From an uncultured Actinomycetes bacterium (GTDB taxonomy: Bacteria > Actinomycetota > Actinomycetes > Nanopelagicales > Nanopelagicaceae): a stretch of DNA of 14,681 nt. This document shows, one piece after another, positions 1-6,801 of the stretch. Every line of letters starts with the position of its first letter. Position 1 is the stretch's first letter. The position numbers and the translations under genes were made by a program. The DNA is taken from positions 1 through 14,681 of the forward strand of contig CAIKID010000021.1 in NCBI GenBank assembly GCA_903827345.1, written 5' to 3'. The notes beneath the pieces are model-generated. The model was not told where the DNA came from. It did not search any database and saw only the letters and a program-made list of their open reading frames with translations.

Positions 1-157
1 TAGTAGAACCTTCGTCGATGAGCGCTTTCGTTACAAGCAGGACTGAAAGATTGGCGGCACGGGCATTGAGAGCAGTCGTTAATCCAGCAACTCCAGATCC
101 GATCACAATTACATCGGCCTTGGTTGTCCAGCCCGGAGCTCCGGCGAATAACTTCAT
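1..157 (-). CDS. nadB: L-aspartate oxidase, N-terminal part (cut by window edge)
   Basis: FAD-dependent oxidation of L-aspartate to iminoaspartate, the first step of de novo NAD synthesis in the cytoplasm. Only the first 52 codons lie in the window. They contain the N-terminal dinucleotide-binding fold: a hydrophobic strand ADVIVIGSGVAGL (residues about 14-26) with the GxGxxG-type FAD motif, then a second strand SVLLVTKA and the DEGST stretch typical of NadB. The ATG at 157-155 overlaps the panC stop as ATGA, so it should be translationally coupled to panC. A GGAAG about 7 nt upstream can serve as ribosome binding site. Succinate dehydrogenase or fumarate reductase flavoproteins share this fold, but the TKA-x-x-DEGST form and the position after panC favour NadB. 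Confidence 0.85.
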   Translation of the reverse strand, partial: MKLFAGAPGWTTKADVIVIGSGVAGLTTALNARAANLSVLLVTKALIDEGST

Positions 158-906
158 TGATCGCTTCCCATACGCATATTGTCGATCAATCGGAGCCCAT
201 TTACCCAACCGGCGATGATTCCACGCGCGGATTGGCTCCCCGGAGGTGCCAATTCGAAGGTTTCTTCATCGATAACCTCGGCATAGTCGACTTGAAAATC
301 TGGCTCGCTAGCCAAAGTTTGCAGCATCGCCTCTTTATTTCCAGTTCGCAAAGCCTGACTAATAATCAGTGCAGCGCGTCGACCTGCAGGCGTAAGTTGA
401 ATATTGCGCGATGAGAGCGCAAGACCATCACTATCGCGGACAGTTGGAACTGAGACGATATCTATCGGAAAGTTATTTTCTTTTACCCACTTCTTAATGA
501 TGAAGAGTTGCTGAAAATCTTTTTCTCCGAAGATTGCGTAATCAGGTTTTGCATAATCAAAGAGTCTGCTGACGACAGTCAGCACTCCGTCGAAGTGCCC
601 AGTCCGATGGCGACCTTCAAAGATCTCTCCAATGGCGCCAGCGGAAATCTTTGCGATCTCACCCGGATAAACCTCGTTGTAATTAGGAGCCCAAACCTTT
701 GTTGCTCCTGCGGCAATCGCCTTCTCTGTATCGCCCGCCAAGTCGCGTGGATATTTTGATAGATCTGCCGCGCTCTCAAATTGCAAAGGGTTTACAAATA
801 TCGAAACAATTACCGTCTCACTCAACTCACGAGCGCGCCTAATCAACTCTAAGTGCCCAGCATGAAGCGCACCCATAGTAGGTACAAGTGCGATTGAATC
901 TTGCAT
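154..906 (-). CDS. panC: Pantothenate synthetase (pantoate-beta-alanine ligase)
   Basis: Condenses pantoate with beta-alanine using ATP to give pantothenate, the CoA precursor. The 250-residue product has the nucleotidyl-transferase HxGH motif (HAGH, 15-18) after PTMGAL, then VSIFVNPLQF (34-43), GRHRTGHFDGVLTVV (98-112), GEKDFQQL (127-134) and GLALSSRN (161-168), all typical of PanC. It is shorter than usual: most PanC proteins have about 20-30 residues before the PTMG motif, here only 8. The ATG at 906 is the only good in-frame start, because the frame upstream reaches the stop codon shared with folK (951-949) after 14 codons with no ATG, GTG or TTG. GGAG sits 4 nt before it. It lies 42 nt after folK and overlaps nadB by 4 nt. 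No panD lies between panC and nadB. Confidence 0.95.
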   Translation of the reverse strand: MQDSIALVPTMGALHAGHLELIRRARELSETVIVSIFVNPLQFESAADLSKYPRDLAGDTEKAIAAGATKVWAPNYNEVYPGEIAKISAGAIGEIFEGRHRTGHFDGVLTVVSRLFDYAKPDYAIFGEKDFQQLFIIKKWVKENNFPIDIVSVPTVRDSDGLALSSRNIQLTPAGRRAALIISQALRTGNKEAMLQTLASEPDFQVDYAEVIDEETFELAPPGSQSARGIIAGWVNGLRLIDNMRMGSDQ

Positions 907-948
907 GGTGCTCCAGTCCTTTCGGGGTACCGGGCTAATAGGGAAAGT

Positions 949-1398
949 TTACTCCTTCAGCGCTGTAATGAGATCTCGGATAGAACCATGGCCAGCTATG
1001 GTGGCATTCGGGTCGATTTCGAACCAAGGTTCCAACACAAAGGTACGCTCATGAGCGCGTGGGTGAGGAATTTCTAAATGTGGCTCTTGGATTACGAGAT
1101 CCCCGCAGGTTATGAGATCAAGATCGAGAGTCCTAGGTCCCCAGTGGACATCGCGCGTTCGCCCAGCCAGCACTTCAATCTCTTGCATTTCTACTAGCAG
1201 ATCGAGTGGATCCATCTCGCTCTCTCCCACAATAACTGCATTCAGGTAGTCATCTTGCTTGGGACCACCCATTGGAGCAGTTCTATAGAAACTAGAGATC
1301 GCCTTTATATCAATGCTCTTTCCTAGCTCATCAATCGCATGGTGTAAATGAGAGTTCGTATCCCCCATATTGGAACCGAGAGCGATTACGACCTTCAT
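949..1398 (-). CDS. folK: 2-amino-4-hydroxy-6-hydroxymethyldihydropteridine pyrophosphokinase (HPPK)
   Basis: Transfers pyrophosphate from ATP to 6-hydroxymethyl-7,8-dihydropterin, giving the substrate of FolP in folate synthesis. The 149-residue product is normal length for a single-domain HPPK. Visible features are the ALGSNMGD start (residues 6-13), SSFYRTAPMGG (35-45) with the pterin-binding region, GPRTLDLDLI (87-96) with the Mg-binding Asp92 and Asp94, and IPHPRAHERTFVLEP (110-124), the family's C-terminal signature. The ATG at 1398 overlaps the folB stop by 4 nt (ATGA) and has no Shine-Dalgarno sequence, so translation most likely depends on coupling to folB. Confidence 0.96.
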   Translation of the reverse strand: MKVVIALGSNMGDTNSHLHHAIDELGKSIDIKAISSFYRTAPMGGPKQDDYLNAVIVGESEMDPLDLLVEMQEIEVLAGRTRDVHWGPRTLDLDLITCGDLVIQEPHLEIPHPRAHERTFVLEPWFEIDPNATIAGHGSIRDLITALKE

Positions 1399-1754
1399 GC
1401 GGAGCGCTTGATTCGAACCGCGATATCGGTGACTGGAACTCCAACAGATGCATACGGCTTGTGAACGATTACTTCAACTGCTTTTAGTGGATAGGTGCGC
1501 AAAAGTTCGGTCGCAATGACATGCGCTAATCGCTCAATCAAATTAACTGGCTCGCCAACAATAAATTCGTAGACGATTTTAGCAACCTGAGAATAATCAA
1601 CGGCGTCCGCTATTGAATCTGATCGCGAAGCGGTCTTGTTCTCTAATTCAAGTTTTACATCTACCGAAAAATTCTGACCATTTTCCCGCTCAAATTCGAA
1701 GAGACCGTGATAACCAAAACCTGAGATCCCCTTAATTTCGATAAAATCACTCAT
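1395..1754 (-). CDS. folB: Dihydroneopterin aldolase
   Basis: Cleaves 7,8-dihydroneopterin to 6-hydroxymethyl-7,8-dihydropterin and glycolaldehyde, between FolE and FolK in folate synthesis. The product has 119 residues, as usual. Seen are GxHG near the N terminus, FERENGQ with the conserved Glu, DYSQVAKIV, NLIERLAHVIA with the substrate-binding Glu, and VIVHKPYA with the catalytic-type Lys. Two in-frame ATGs are possible, at 1760 and 1754. I chose 1754: an AGGAG at 1767-1763 is 8 nt from it but only 2 nt from the 1760 ATG, and the 1754 ATG makes an ATGA overlap with the folP stop, as at the next two junctions of this kind. The longer form would add only Met-Gly. Confidence 0.94.
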   Translation of the reverse strand: MSDFIEIKGISGFGYHGLFEFERENGQNFSVDVKLELENKTASRSDSIADAVDYSQVAKIVYEFIVGEPVNLIERLAHVIATELLRTYPLKAVEVIVHKPYASVGVPVTDIAVRIKRSA

Positions 1755-2557
1755 CCCCATAACTCCTTCACTACCTTGATGGCATCCACGTGAGGTCTCA
1801 CGCTATGTGTACGTACCGCCCAAACTCCTTTGCGAGCCATCTCCGTTGTCAGGGCGACGGTGGCAAAATCTCGGTCATCTGGATTCTCTGCGCTAACTAA
1901 ATCACCTAAAAAGCGTTTGCGCGAGACCCCAATTAAAAGTGGGTAGCCCAAAAGCTGAAGTCGATCAATATTGCGAAGGAGTTCCCAATTGTGTTCCCTG
2001 CTCTTGGCAAAACCAATACCCGGATCGAGAATAATCTGATCTGGATTAACCCCTTGAGCGATGAGGGCAGTAACCCGATCTTCTAACTCTTGCCTCACCT
2101 CCTGAACGACATCCTTGTACACGGCCCGTGATTGCATATCTATAGATTCCCCCCGGGAGTGCATGGCTATGTATTGCACACCTGGGTTGTCAGCAATAAG
2201 GAGAGCCATCTGCGGATCTGCAGCTCCCGCACTGATGTCATTGACAACCGTCGCCCCCGCCCCGATCGCCAATTTGGCTATCTCTGACCTGGTGGTATCG
2301 ATGCTTATTGTTGCGCCGAGCTCTTTGAGGGCGATAATTACTGGAATCGTCCGATCTCGCTCCTCTGCAGATGAGATGCGTTCAGCACCAGGCCGGGTCG
2401 ATTCTCCACCGACATCAATGATGTCGACGCCCTGCGCAATCATCTCTTTGGAGTGTGCAATAGCTGCATCAAAATCAAAGTGCCGCCCACCATCAGCAAA
2501 TGAATCTGGAGTGACATTAAGTATGCCCATAACGAGCGTGGCCACTTTGAGTGACAT
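1751..2557 (-). CDS. folP: Dihydropteroate synthase
   Basis: Joins 6-hydroxymethyl-7,8-dihydropterin pyrophosphate with p-aminobenzoate to form dihydropteroate; this is the sulfonamide target. The 268-residue TIM-barrel protein shows the two pterin-binding signatures MGILNVTPDSFADGG (10-24) and VDIIDVGGESTRPGA (44-58), then ISIDTT, VVNDIS, ILDPGIGFAKS with the conserved Asp and Lys region, and GVSRKRFLG near the C terminus. All key elements are present, so it should be active. The start overlaps the folE stop by one base (TAATG) and has no ribosome binding site, which suggests translational coupling. The stop overlaps folB. Confidence 0.97.
   Translation of the reverse strand: MSLKVATLVMGILNVTPDSFADGGRHFDFDAAIAHSKEMIAQGVDIIDVGGESTRPGAERISSAEERDRTIPVIIALKELGATISIDTTRSEIAKLAIGAGATVVNDISAGAADPQMALLIADNPGVQYIAMHSRGESIDMQSRAVYKDVVQEVRQELEDRVTALIAQGVNPDQIILDPGIGFAKSREHNWELLRNIDRLQLLGYPLLIGVSRKRFLGDLVSAENPDDRDFATVALTTEMARKGVWAVRTHSVRPHVDAIKVVKELWG
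1763..1767 (-). promoter_or_regulatory. Shine-Dalgarno sequence of folB
   Basis: AGGAG read on the minus strand inside the 3' end of folP. Its distance of 8 nt from the ATG at 1754, against 2 nt from the ATG at 1760, decides the folB start. It is one of the few strong ribosome binding sites inside the folate cluster. Confidence 0.7.
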
Positions 2558-3183
2558 TAGCGATCAGAAGCTGTAATCAGCGCCATAGCTTCGGCTCTGG
2601 TAGCAGCATTGCGCAGCTGCCCGCGTACCGCAGATGTTGTAGTTCGTGCTTGAGATTTCTTAACTCCGCGCATCGACATACATAAATGTTCACAGTCAAT
2701 AATGACGATCACCCCTGCAGGTTTCAAAATTTCGACCATAGCATCGGCGATTTGAGTCGTGAGGCGCTCTTGTACTTGTGGTCGTTTCGAATACAAATCC
2801 ACCAACCGAGCTAATTTAGAAATACCAGTAATGCGACCAGATTCTCCGGGAATGTATCCAATATGCGCCATTCCGTGAAATGGTGTTAAGTGATGTTCGC
2901 AGTGCGAGAAGACTTCGATATCTCGAACAATAACCAACTCTTTGTGGCCGATATCAAAGGTAGTTGTGAGAACATCTTCTGGGCTCTGCCAAAGCCCTTC
3001 AAAATTCTCACGATATGCCCGAGCTACTCGAGCAGGGGTATCACGCAGACCGTCGCGGGAGGGATCCTCGCCGATCGCCAATAAGAGTTCGGTAACAGCT
3101 CTCTCGGCACGACCTTGATCGAACTCGGCTCGCGCCTTGCCATCATGTGGCCCCATGGAGACCGGAGTGATCTCGTGATCCAC
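2557..3183 (-). CDS. folE: GTP cyclohydrolase I
   Basis: Converts GTP to 7,8-dihydroneopterin triphosphate, the entry step of folate synthesis. The 208-residue product shows GEDPSRDGLRDTPARVA (38-54), the zinc site Cys95 and His98 in SHCEHHLTPF with the third ligand Cys168 in CEHLCMSMRGV, and the usual SKLARLVDLYSKRPQVQERLT helix region split around 122-142. The start is GTG at 3183, two bases after the ftsH stop. It has only a weak AGAGG upstream, so coupling to ftsH is likely. A later ATG at 3156 (Met10) is possible but has no ribosome binding site; the first nine residues are not conserved, so the exact start is not certain. Confidence 0.96.
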   Translation of the reverse strand: MDHEITPVSMGPHDGKARAEFDQGRAERAVTELLLAIGEDPSRDGLRDTPARVARAYRENFEGLWQSPEDVLTTTFDIGHKELVIVRDIEVFSHCEHHLTPFHGMAHIGYIPGESGRITGISKLARLVDLYSKRPQVQERLTTQIADAMVEILKPAGVIVIIDCEHLCMSMRGVKKSQARTTTSAVRGQLRNAATRAEAMALITASDR

Positions 3184-3185
3184 GA

Positions 3186-5210
3186 TTAGGCCTCTTCTGC
3201 TTTCGCGGGCGCTGCCTTTTTCCGCGGCTTGCGCGCCGGTTTTGCTACTACTGCCTCCGGATCAACCTGTGGCTTTGCAGCTACAAGTCCCACCGGAGGA
3301 AGTGTTGAAGGTGAGCGGTTTGGTGACCCAGTCCAGGCGGGACGAGAGGAAACCATGCGAACCTTGGTAAAGATGCGCTCAATGTCATCCTTGAGCAGGG
3401 TTTCACGCTCCAGTAGTTCGACAACCAGCTCATCCAAAATGTCGCGATTTTGTACCAGAATGTTGAAGGCCTCTTGGTGCGCATTTTCTATGAGGTTATG
3501 GATCTCTTCATCGATGATTCCAGCAATCTCTTCGGAGTAGTCACGTTGGTGACCATAATCGCGACCGAGGAATGGATCGCTATCACCGCTTCCAAGTTTG
3601 ATTGCGCCAATTCGTTCTGTCATTCCATATTGAGTAACCATCGCGCGCGCTAGATTCGTCGCCTTCTCAATATCGTTTGATGCGCCGGTCGTTGGATCGT
3701 GGAAAATTAATTCCTCTGCGGCGCGACCGCCGAGAGAGTAAGAAAGTTGATCAAGCATCTGATTGCGCGTTGTCGCATAACGATCTTCGTCAGGAAGAAC
3801 CATCGTGTAACCGAGGGCACGACCGCGCGGCATGATCGTAATCTTATGAACAGGATCAGTATTAGGGAGCGCGTGCGCGACCAGAGCGTGACCACCTTCG
3901 TGATAAGCGGTGATGCGTCGCTCTTCCTCCGTCATCAGGCGACTGGTGCGTTGCGGCCCAGCCATGACGCGATCAATCGACTCATCGAGTGCCATCGTAG
4001 TAATAACTTTCGCATTTTCGCGAGCGGTAAGTAGTGCCGCTTCATTCAAAACATTTGCCAAATCCGCACCCGTAAATCCTGGGGTGCGTTTTGCAATTTC
4101 ACCGAGGTCCACACTCTTGGCGATTGGCTTTCCTTTAGCGTGAACTTCGAGAATGGCTTTTCTTCCCAAGAGATCGGGGCGGTCCACAGGGATCTGGCGA
4201 TCGAAGCGACCTGGTCGCAAAATCGCTGGATCAAGAACATCCGGTCGGTTCGTTGCTGCGATCAAGATAACTTGAGTATTCGCTTCAAAACCATCCATCT
4301 CAACCAATAACTGGTTAAGGGTCTGCTCGCGTTCATCATTACCGCCACCCATGCCGGCACCACGTTGGCGACCAACCGCATCGATCTCATCGACGAAGAT
4401 AATTGCAGGGGCAGCCTCTTTGGCTTTATTGAAGAGATCACGAACTCGGGATGCGCCCACCCCAACAAACATCTCAACAAATTCCGAACCAGAGATAGAG
4501 AAGAAAGGAACATTTGCCTCACCTGCGACAGCTCGCGCAAGGAGTGTCTTACCGGTTCCGGGAGGGCCATAAAGAAGTACGCCCTTGGGAATCTTGGCGC
4601 CAATATCTTGATATTTCTTAGGATCCGAGAGGAAATCCTTGATTTCACGGAGTTCTGCAACCGCTTCATCAGCACCAGCAACATCAGCGAAGGTGCTCTT
4701 GGGAGCCTCCTTCGATTGCAATTTTGCCTTGGAGCGGCCAAAGGAGAAGATCCTATTTCCGCCCTGTGAGTTAGACATAAAGAGCAGGAGGATAAATCCA
4801 ATTACTAGGAAGGGAGCGAAGCTGAAAAATAGCGTTGCAAAGAAGGAGGTCGTAGGTACTTTGACATTCCAAGCCTTCGTTGGTGGATTGCTCGTTAATA
4901 ACTCCGTGATTTGCTGCTCTTGATTGGTGACGTAGGAGGCAACCAGATGGGTAGCCCCGTTAACCGATTCGCCACTTTTAAGAATAATCTGAACTTTTTG
5001 ATCTTTATCAATGACCAGCGCGGACTCCACTTTGTTCTGTGATATTTCTGCAAGTACGGTGGAGGTATCGACGGTGGTGTAAGCCGCACCGCTGCCAGAG
5101 ATTCTGCCCAGAGCGACAACCAGTATCAGCGCAAGGACGATCCAGAAGAGTGGACCGCGCATCAACTTGCGGATCCGCTTCCGGGGAAGGTTTATCTTTT
5201 TATCTGCCAT
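3186..5210 (-). CDS. ftsH: ATP-dependent zinc metalloprotease FtsH
   Basis: Membrane-anchored AAA+ protease that forms a hexamer and degrades misfolded membrane proteins and some short-lived cytoplasmic ones. The 674-residue product has transmembrane helix 1 (about 21-35), an extracytoplasmic domain, helix 2 (about 123-145), Walker A GPPGTGKT (215-222), Walker B IIFVDEID (270-277), the second region of homology with NRP and RPGRFD (321-337), the zinc-protease motif HEGGH (437-441; Gly where many bacteria have Ala, a form I also recall from mycobacteria) and the probable third zinc ligand Asp513. The last 50 residues are a Pro/Ala/Lys-rich tail outside the catalytic fold. The ATG at 5210 has only a weak GAAGAG upstream. 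It lies 61 nt after hpt and 2 nt before folE, an order conserved in many actinobacteria. Confidence 0.98.
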   Translation of the reverse strand: MADKKINLPRKRIRKLMRGPLFWIVLALILVVALGRISGSGAAYTTVDTSTVLAEISQNKVESALVIDKDQKVQIILKSGESVNGATHLVASYVTNQEQQITELLTSNPPTKAWNVKVPTTSFFATLFFSFAPFLVIGFILLLFMSNSQGGNRIFSFGRSKAKLQSKEAPKSTFADVAGADEAVAELREIKDFLSDPKKYQDIGAKIPKGVLLYGPPGTGKTLLARAVAGEANVPFFSISGSEFVEMFVGVGASRVRDLFNKAKEAAPAIIFVDEIDAVGRQRGAGMGGGNDEREQTLNQLLVEMDGFEANTQVILIAATNRPDVLDPAILRPGRFDRQIPVDRPDLLGRKAILEVHAKGKPIAKSVDLGEIAKRTPGFTGADLANVLNEAALLTARENAKVITTMALDESIDRVMAGPQRTSRLMTEEERRITAYHEGGHALVAHALPNTDPVHKITIMPRGRALGYTMVLPDEDRYATTRNQMLDQLSYSLGGRAAEELIFHDPTTGASNDIEKATNLARAMVTQYGMTERIGAIKLGSGDSDPFLGRDYGHQRDYSEEIAGIIDEEIHNLIENAHQEAFNILVQNRDILDELVVELLERETLLKDDIERIFTKVRMVSSRPAWTGSPNRSPSTLPPVGLVAAKPQVDPEAVVAKPARKPRKKAAPAKAEEA

Positions 5211-5271
5211 TGCTCTTCTCTATTGTCTTCTCTGGGTTAACCGAATGTGATCGTTATTTATTTCCATAAAA

Positions 5272-5823
5272 TCAGGAGTAAACGCCCTTAGCCAGGATTC
5301 CTATGAAATCGAGGTTGCGGTACTTCTCGCCATAATCCAAGCCATACCCCACAACAAACTCATTAGGTATATCAAATCCGACATATTTAACATCGACATC
5401 TACCTTTGCAGCGTCGGGCTTTCGGAGCATCGTGAAGATTTCAACACTCTTAGCCCCTCTTGATTGTAAATTCGACTTGAGCCAAGCAAGCGTGAGTCCA
5501 GTGTCGAGAATATCTTCAACAATTAAAACGTGGCGGCCGGTGATATCGCGATCGAGATCTTTAAGAATTCGAACAACTCCGCTTGATTTTGTTCCGGAAC
5601 CATATGAAGAGACCGCCATCCAATCCATTTCAACATGACGGTTGAGGGCACGCACCAGATCGGCCATCGTCATCACAGCGCCCTTGAGAATTCCAATTAC
5701 GAGGAGGTCTCGATCTGTGTAATCACTCTCGATCGCAGTTGCGATCTCTTTTAAACGGGCTTGGATTTCTGGGGCCGTAACTATGACGCGATCGATGTCT
5801 GCGCCTGCGGTGCTTAAATCCAC
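5272..5823 (-). CDS. hpt: Hypoxanthine phosphoribosyltransferase
   Basis: Salvages hypoxanthine (and often guanine) to IMP or GMP with PRPP. The 183-residue product has the type I phosphoribosyltransferase fold: LLVIGILKGAVMTMADL (40-56), the PRPP-binding motif VLIVEDILDTGLTL (99-112) with Glu103, Asp104 and Asp107, and VGYGLDYGEKYRNL (158-171), the purine-binding signature of bacterial Hpt. The start is GTG at 5823, with a strong AGGAG at 5832-5828, 4 nt away. That site lies right at the tilS stop, so the two genes are almost certainly cotranscribed. The tilS-hpt-ftsH order is common in Gram-positive bacteria. Confidence 0.96.
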   Translation of the reverse strand: MDLSTAGADIDRVIVTAPEIQARLKEIATAIESDYTDRDLLVIGILKGAVMTMADLVRALNRHVEMDWMAVSSYGSGTKSSGVVRILKDLDRDITGRHVLIVEDILDTGLTLAWLKSNLQSRGAKSVEIFTMLRKPDAAKVDVDVKYVGFDIPNEFVVGYGLDYGEKYRNLDFIGILAKGVYS

Positions 5824-5833
5824 GATGCTCCTT

Positions 5834-6784
5834 TTATGAGATCTGCTGTAAGAGCGAAAGTCTGCCCGAAATCCGGACCACCTTCACACCACCTGGGAGG
5901 GAAATTACCCCTTGGCCGTGCCAATCGGTGACCAAGGCCTCAACTGGAGCTATGTGATCGGCAGAAATCGACCCTTCCGGGGCCCCAGCGCTGTAAATAG
6001 CGAGCCGAAGGACTCTCACTCGGATCGCCTTGGGCAGTTCGGCCAACTTTTCCACCACGAGGGGGTCGTTACCTGAGAGGTATTGGGCGGCCAGGAGATC
6101 AAGCGCGTCAGCATCCTCCCGAAGGATCTTGGCGCTGCGCACCAAGGCGTCGCTAATCCCGGGGCCGAGATTGGCCTCTAAAACTGGCAGGACCTCGTGC
6201 CGCACTCGAACTCGGGCATAGTGCCGATCCAAATTCTGGGGATCAACCCAAGGTGAGATTCCATTTTCCGTGCAGGTTGCCTCTGTAGTTGAACGTTCGA
6301 TTTCAAGTAACGGTCTTACGAAAGGAGCATTGACCTCAGCGATTCCGGAGAGGGAACGTGTTCCAGATCCACGAGCTAAACCAAGCAATACCGATTCGGC
6401 TTGATCATTCTTGGTATGCGCCAGAAAGAAAAAATCGGGCTGATACTTTGAGATCGCAACGGAGAATGCCTGGTAGCGAGCGCGCCGGGCGGAGGCTTCC
6501 ATTCCATCCACCATATCAACGGCAACAGGAACGATCTCTACGCTTTCAAAGCCGATCCGCAGCAACTGCTCGCGGGCTTCCGCCGCGACCTGTGCCGATA
6601 AATCTTGCAGTTGATGATCAATAATGATTGCAACAAGGTCTACTCCCGTTGTCTTACATTCTAGAAGGGTCGCAACAGCCAAAGCCATGGAATCGGCGCC
6701 GCCCGATACTCCCAAGAGGATGCGGGCATCGGCCCGCTGCACCCAAGGACGCACCGCTTGCCGAATCGCCAGGGTCGCCTTCAT
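5834..6784 (-). CDS. tilS: tRNA(Ile)-lysidine synthetase
   Basis: Adds lysine to C34 of the tRNA-Ile with a CAU anticodon so that it reads AUA; normally essential. The 316-residue product has the N-type ATP pyrophosphatase P-loop SGGADS (27-32), IDHQL (55-59), AHTKNDQAESVLLGLARGSG (122-141), RPLL, and WVDPQN followed by RVRVRHEVLP (191-200). It is about 100 residues shorter than the E. coli enzyme and lacks the C-terminal domains, as in mycobacteria. One point differs from the family: the HxxDDQAET motif reads HTKNDQAES, with Asn in place of the first Asp. The start lies 17 nt after the NlpC/P60 gene and has no usable ribosome binding site. TAGGCT ends 7 nt before the ATG and could be a -10 box. 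Confidence 0.95.
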   Translation of the reverse strand: MKATLAIRQAVRPWVQRADARILLGVSGGADSMALAVATLLECKTTGVDLVAIIIDHQLQDLSAQVAAEAREQLLRIGFESVEIVPVAVDMVDGMEASARRARYQAFSVAISKYQPDFFFLAHTKNDQAESVLLGLARGSGTRSLSGIAEVNAPFVRPLLEIERSTTEATCTENGISPWVDPQNLDRHYARVRVRHEVLPVLEANLGPGISDALVRSAKILREDADALDLLAAQYLSGNDPLVVEKLAELPKAIRVRVLRLAIYSAGAPEGSISADHIAPVEALVTDWHGQGVISLPGGVKVVRISGRLSLLQQIS

Positions 6785-6801
6785 ACCCCTAAGCCTAATT
6801 G

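Noticed and set aside
2115..2576. Plus-strand 153-codon open frame
   Set aside because: Lies antisense over folP, which has full family motifs; no recognisable protein and no ribosome binding site.
4262..4801. Minus-strand 179-codon open frame
   Set aside because: Out-of-frame shadow of the highly conserved AAA domain of ftsH.
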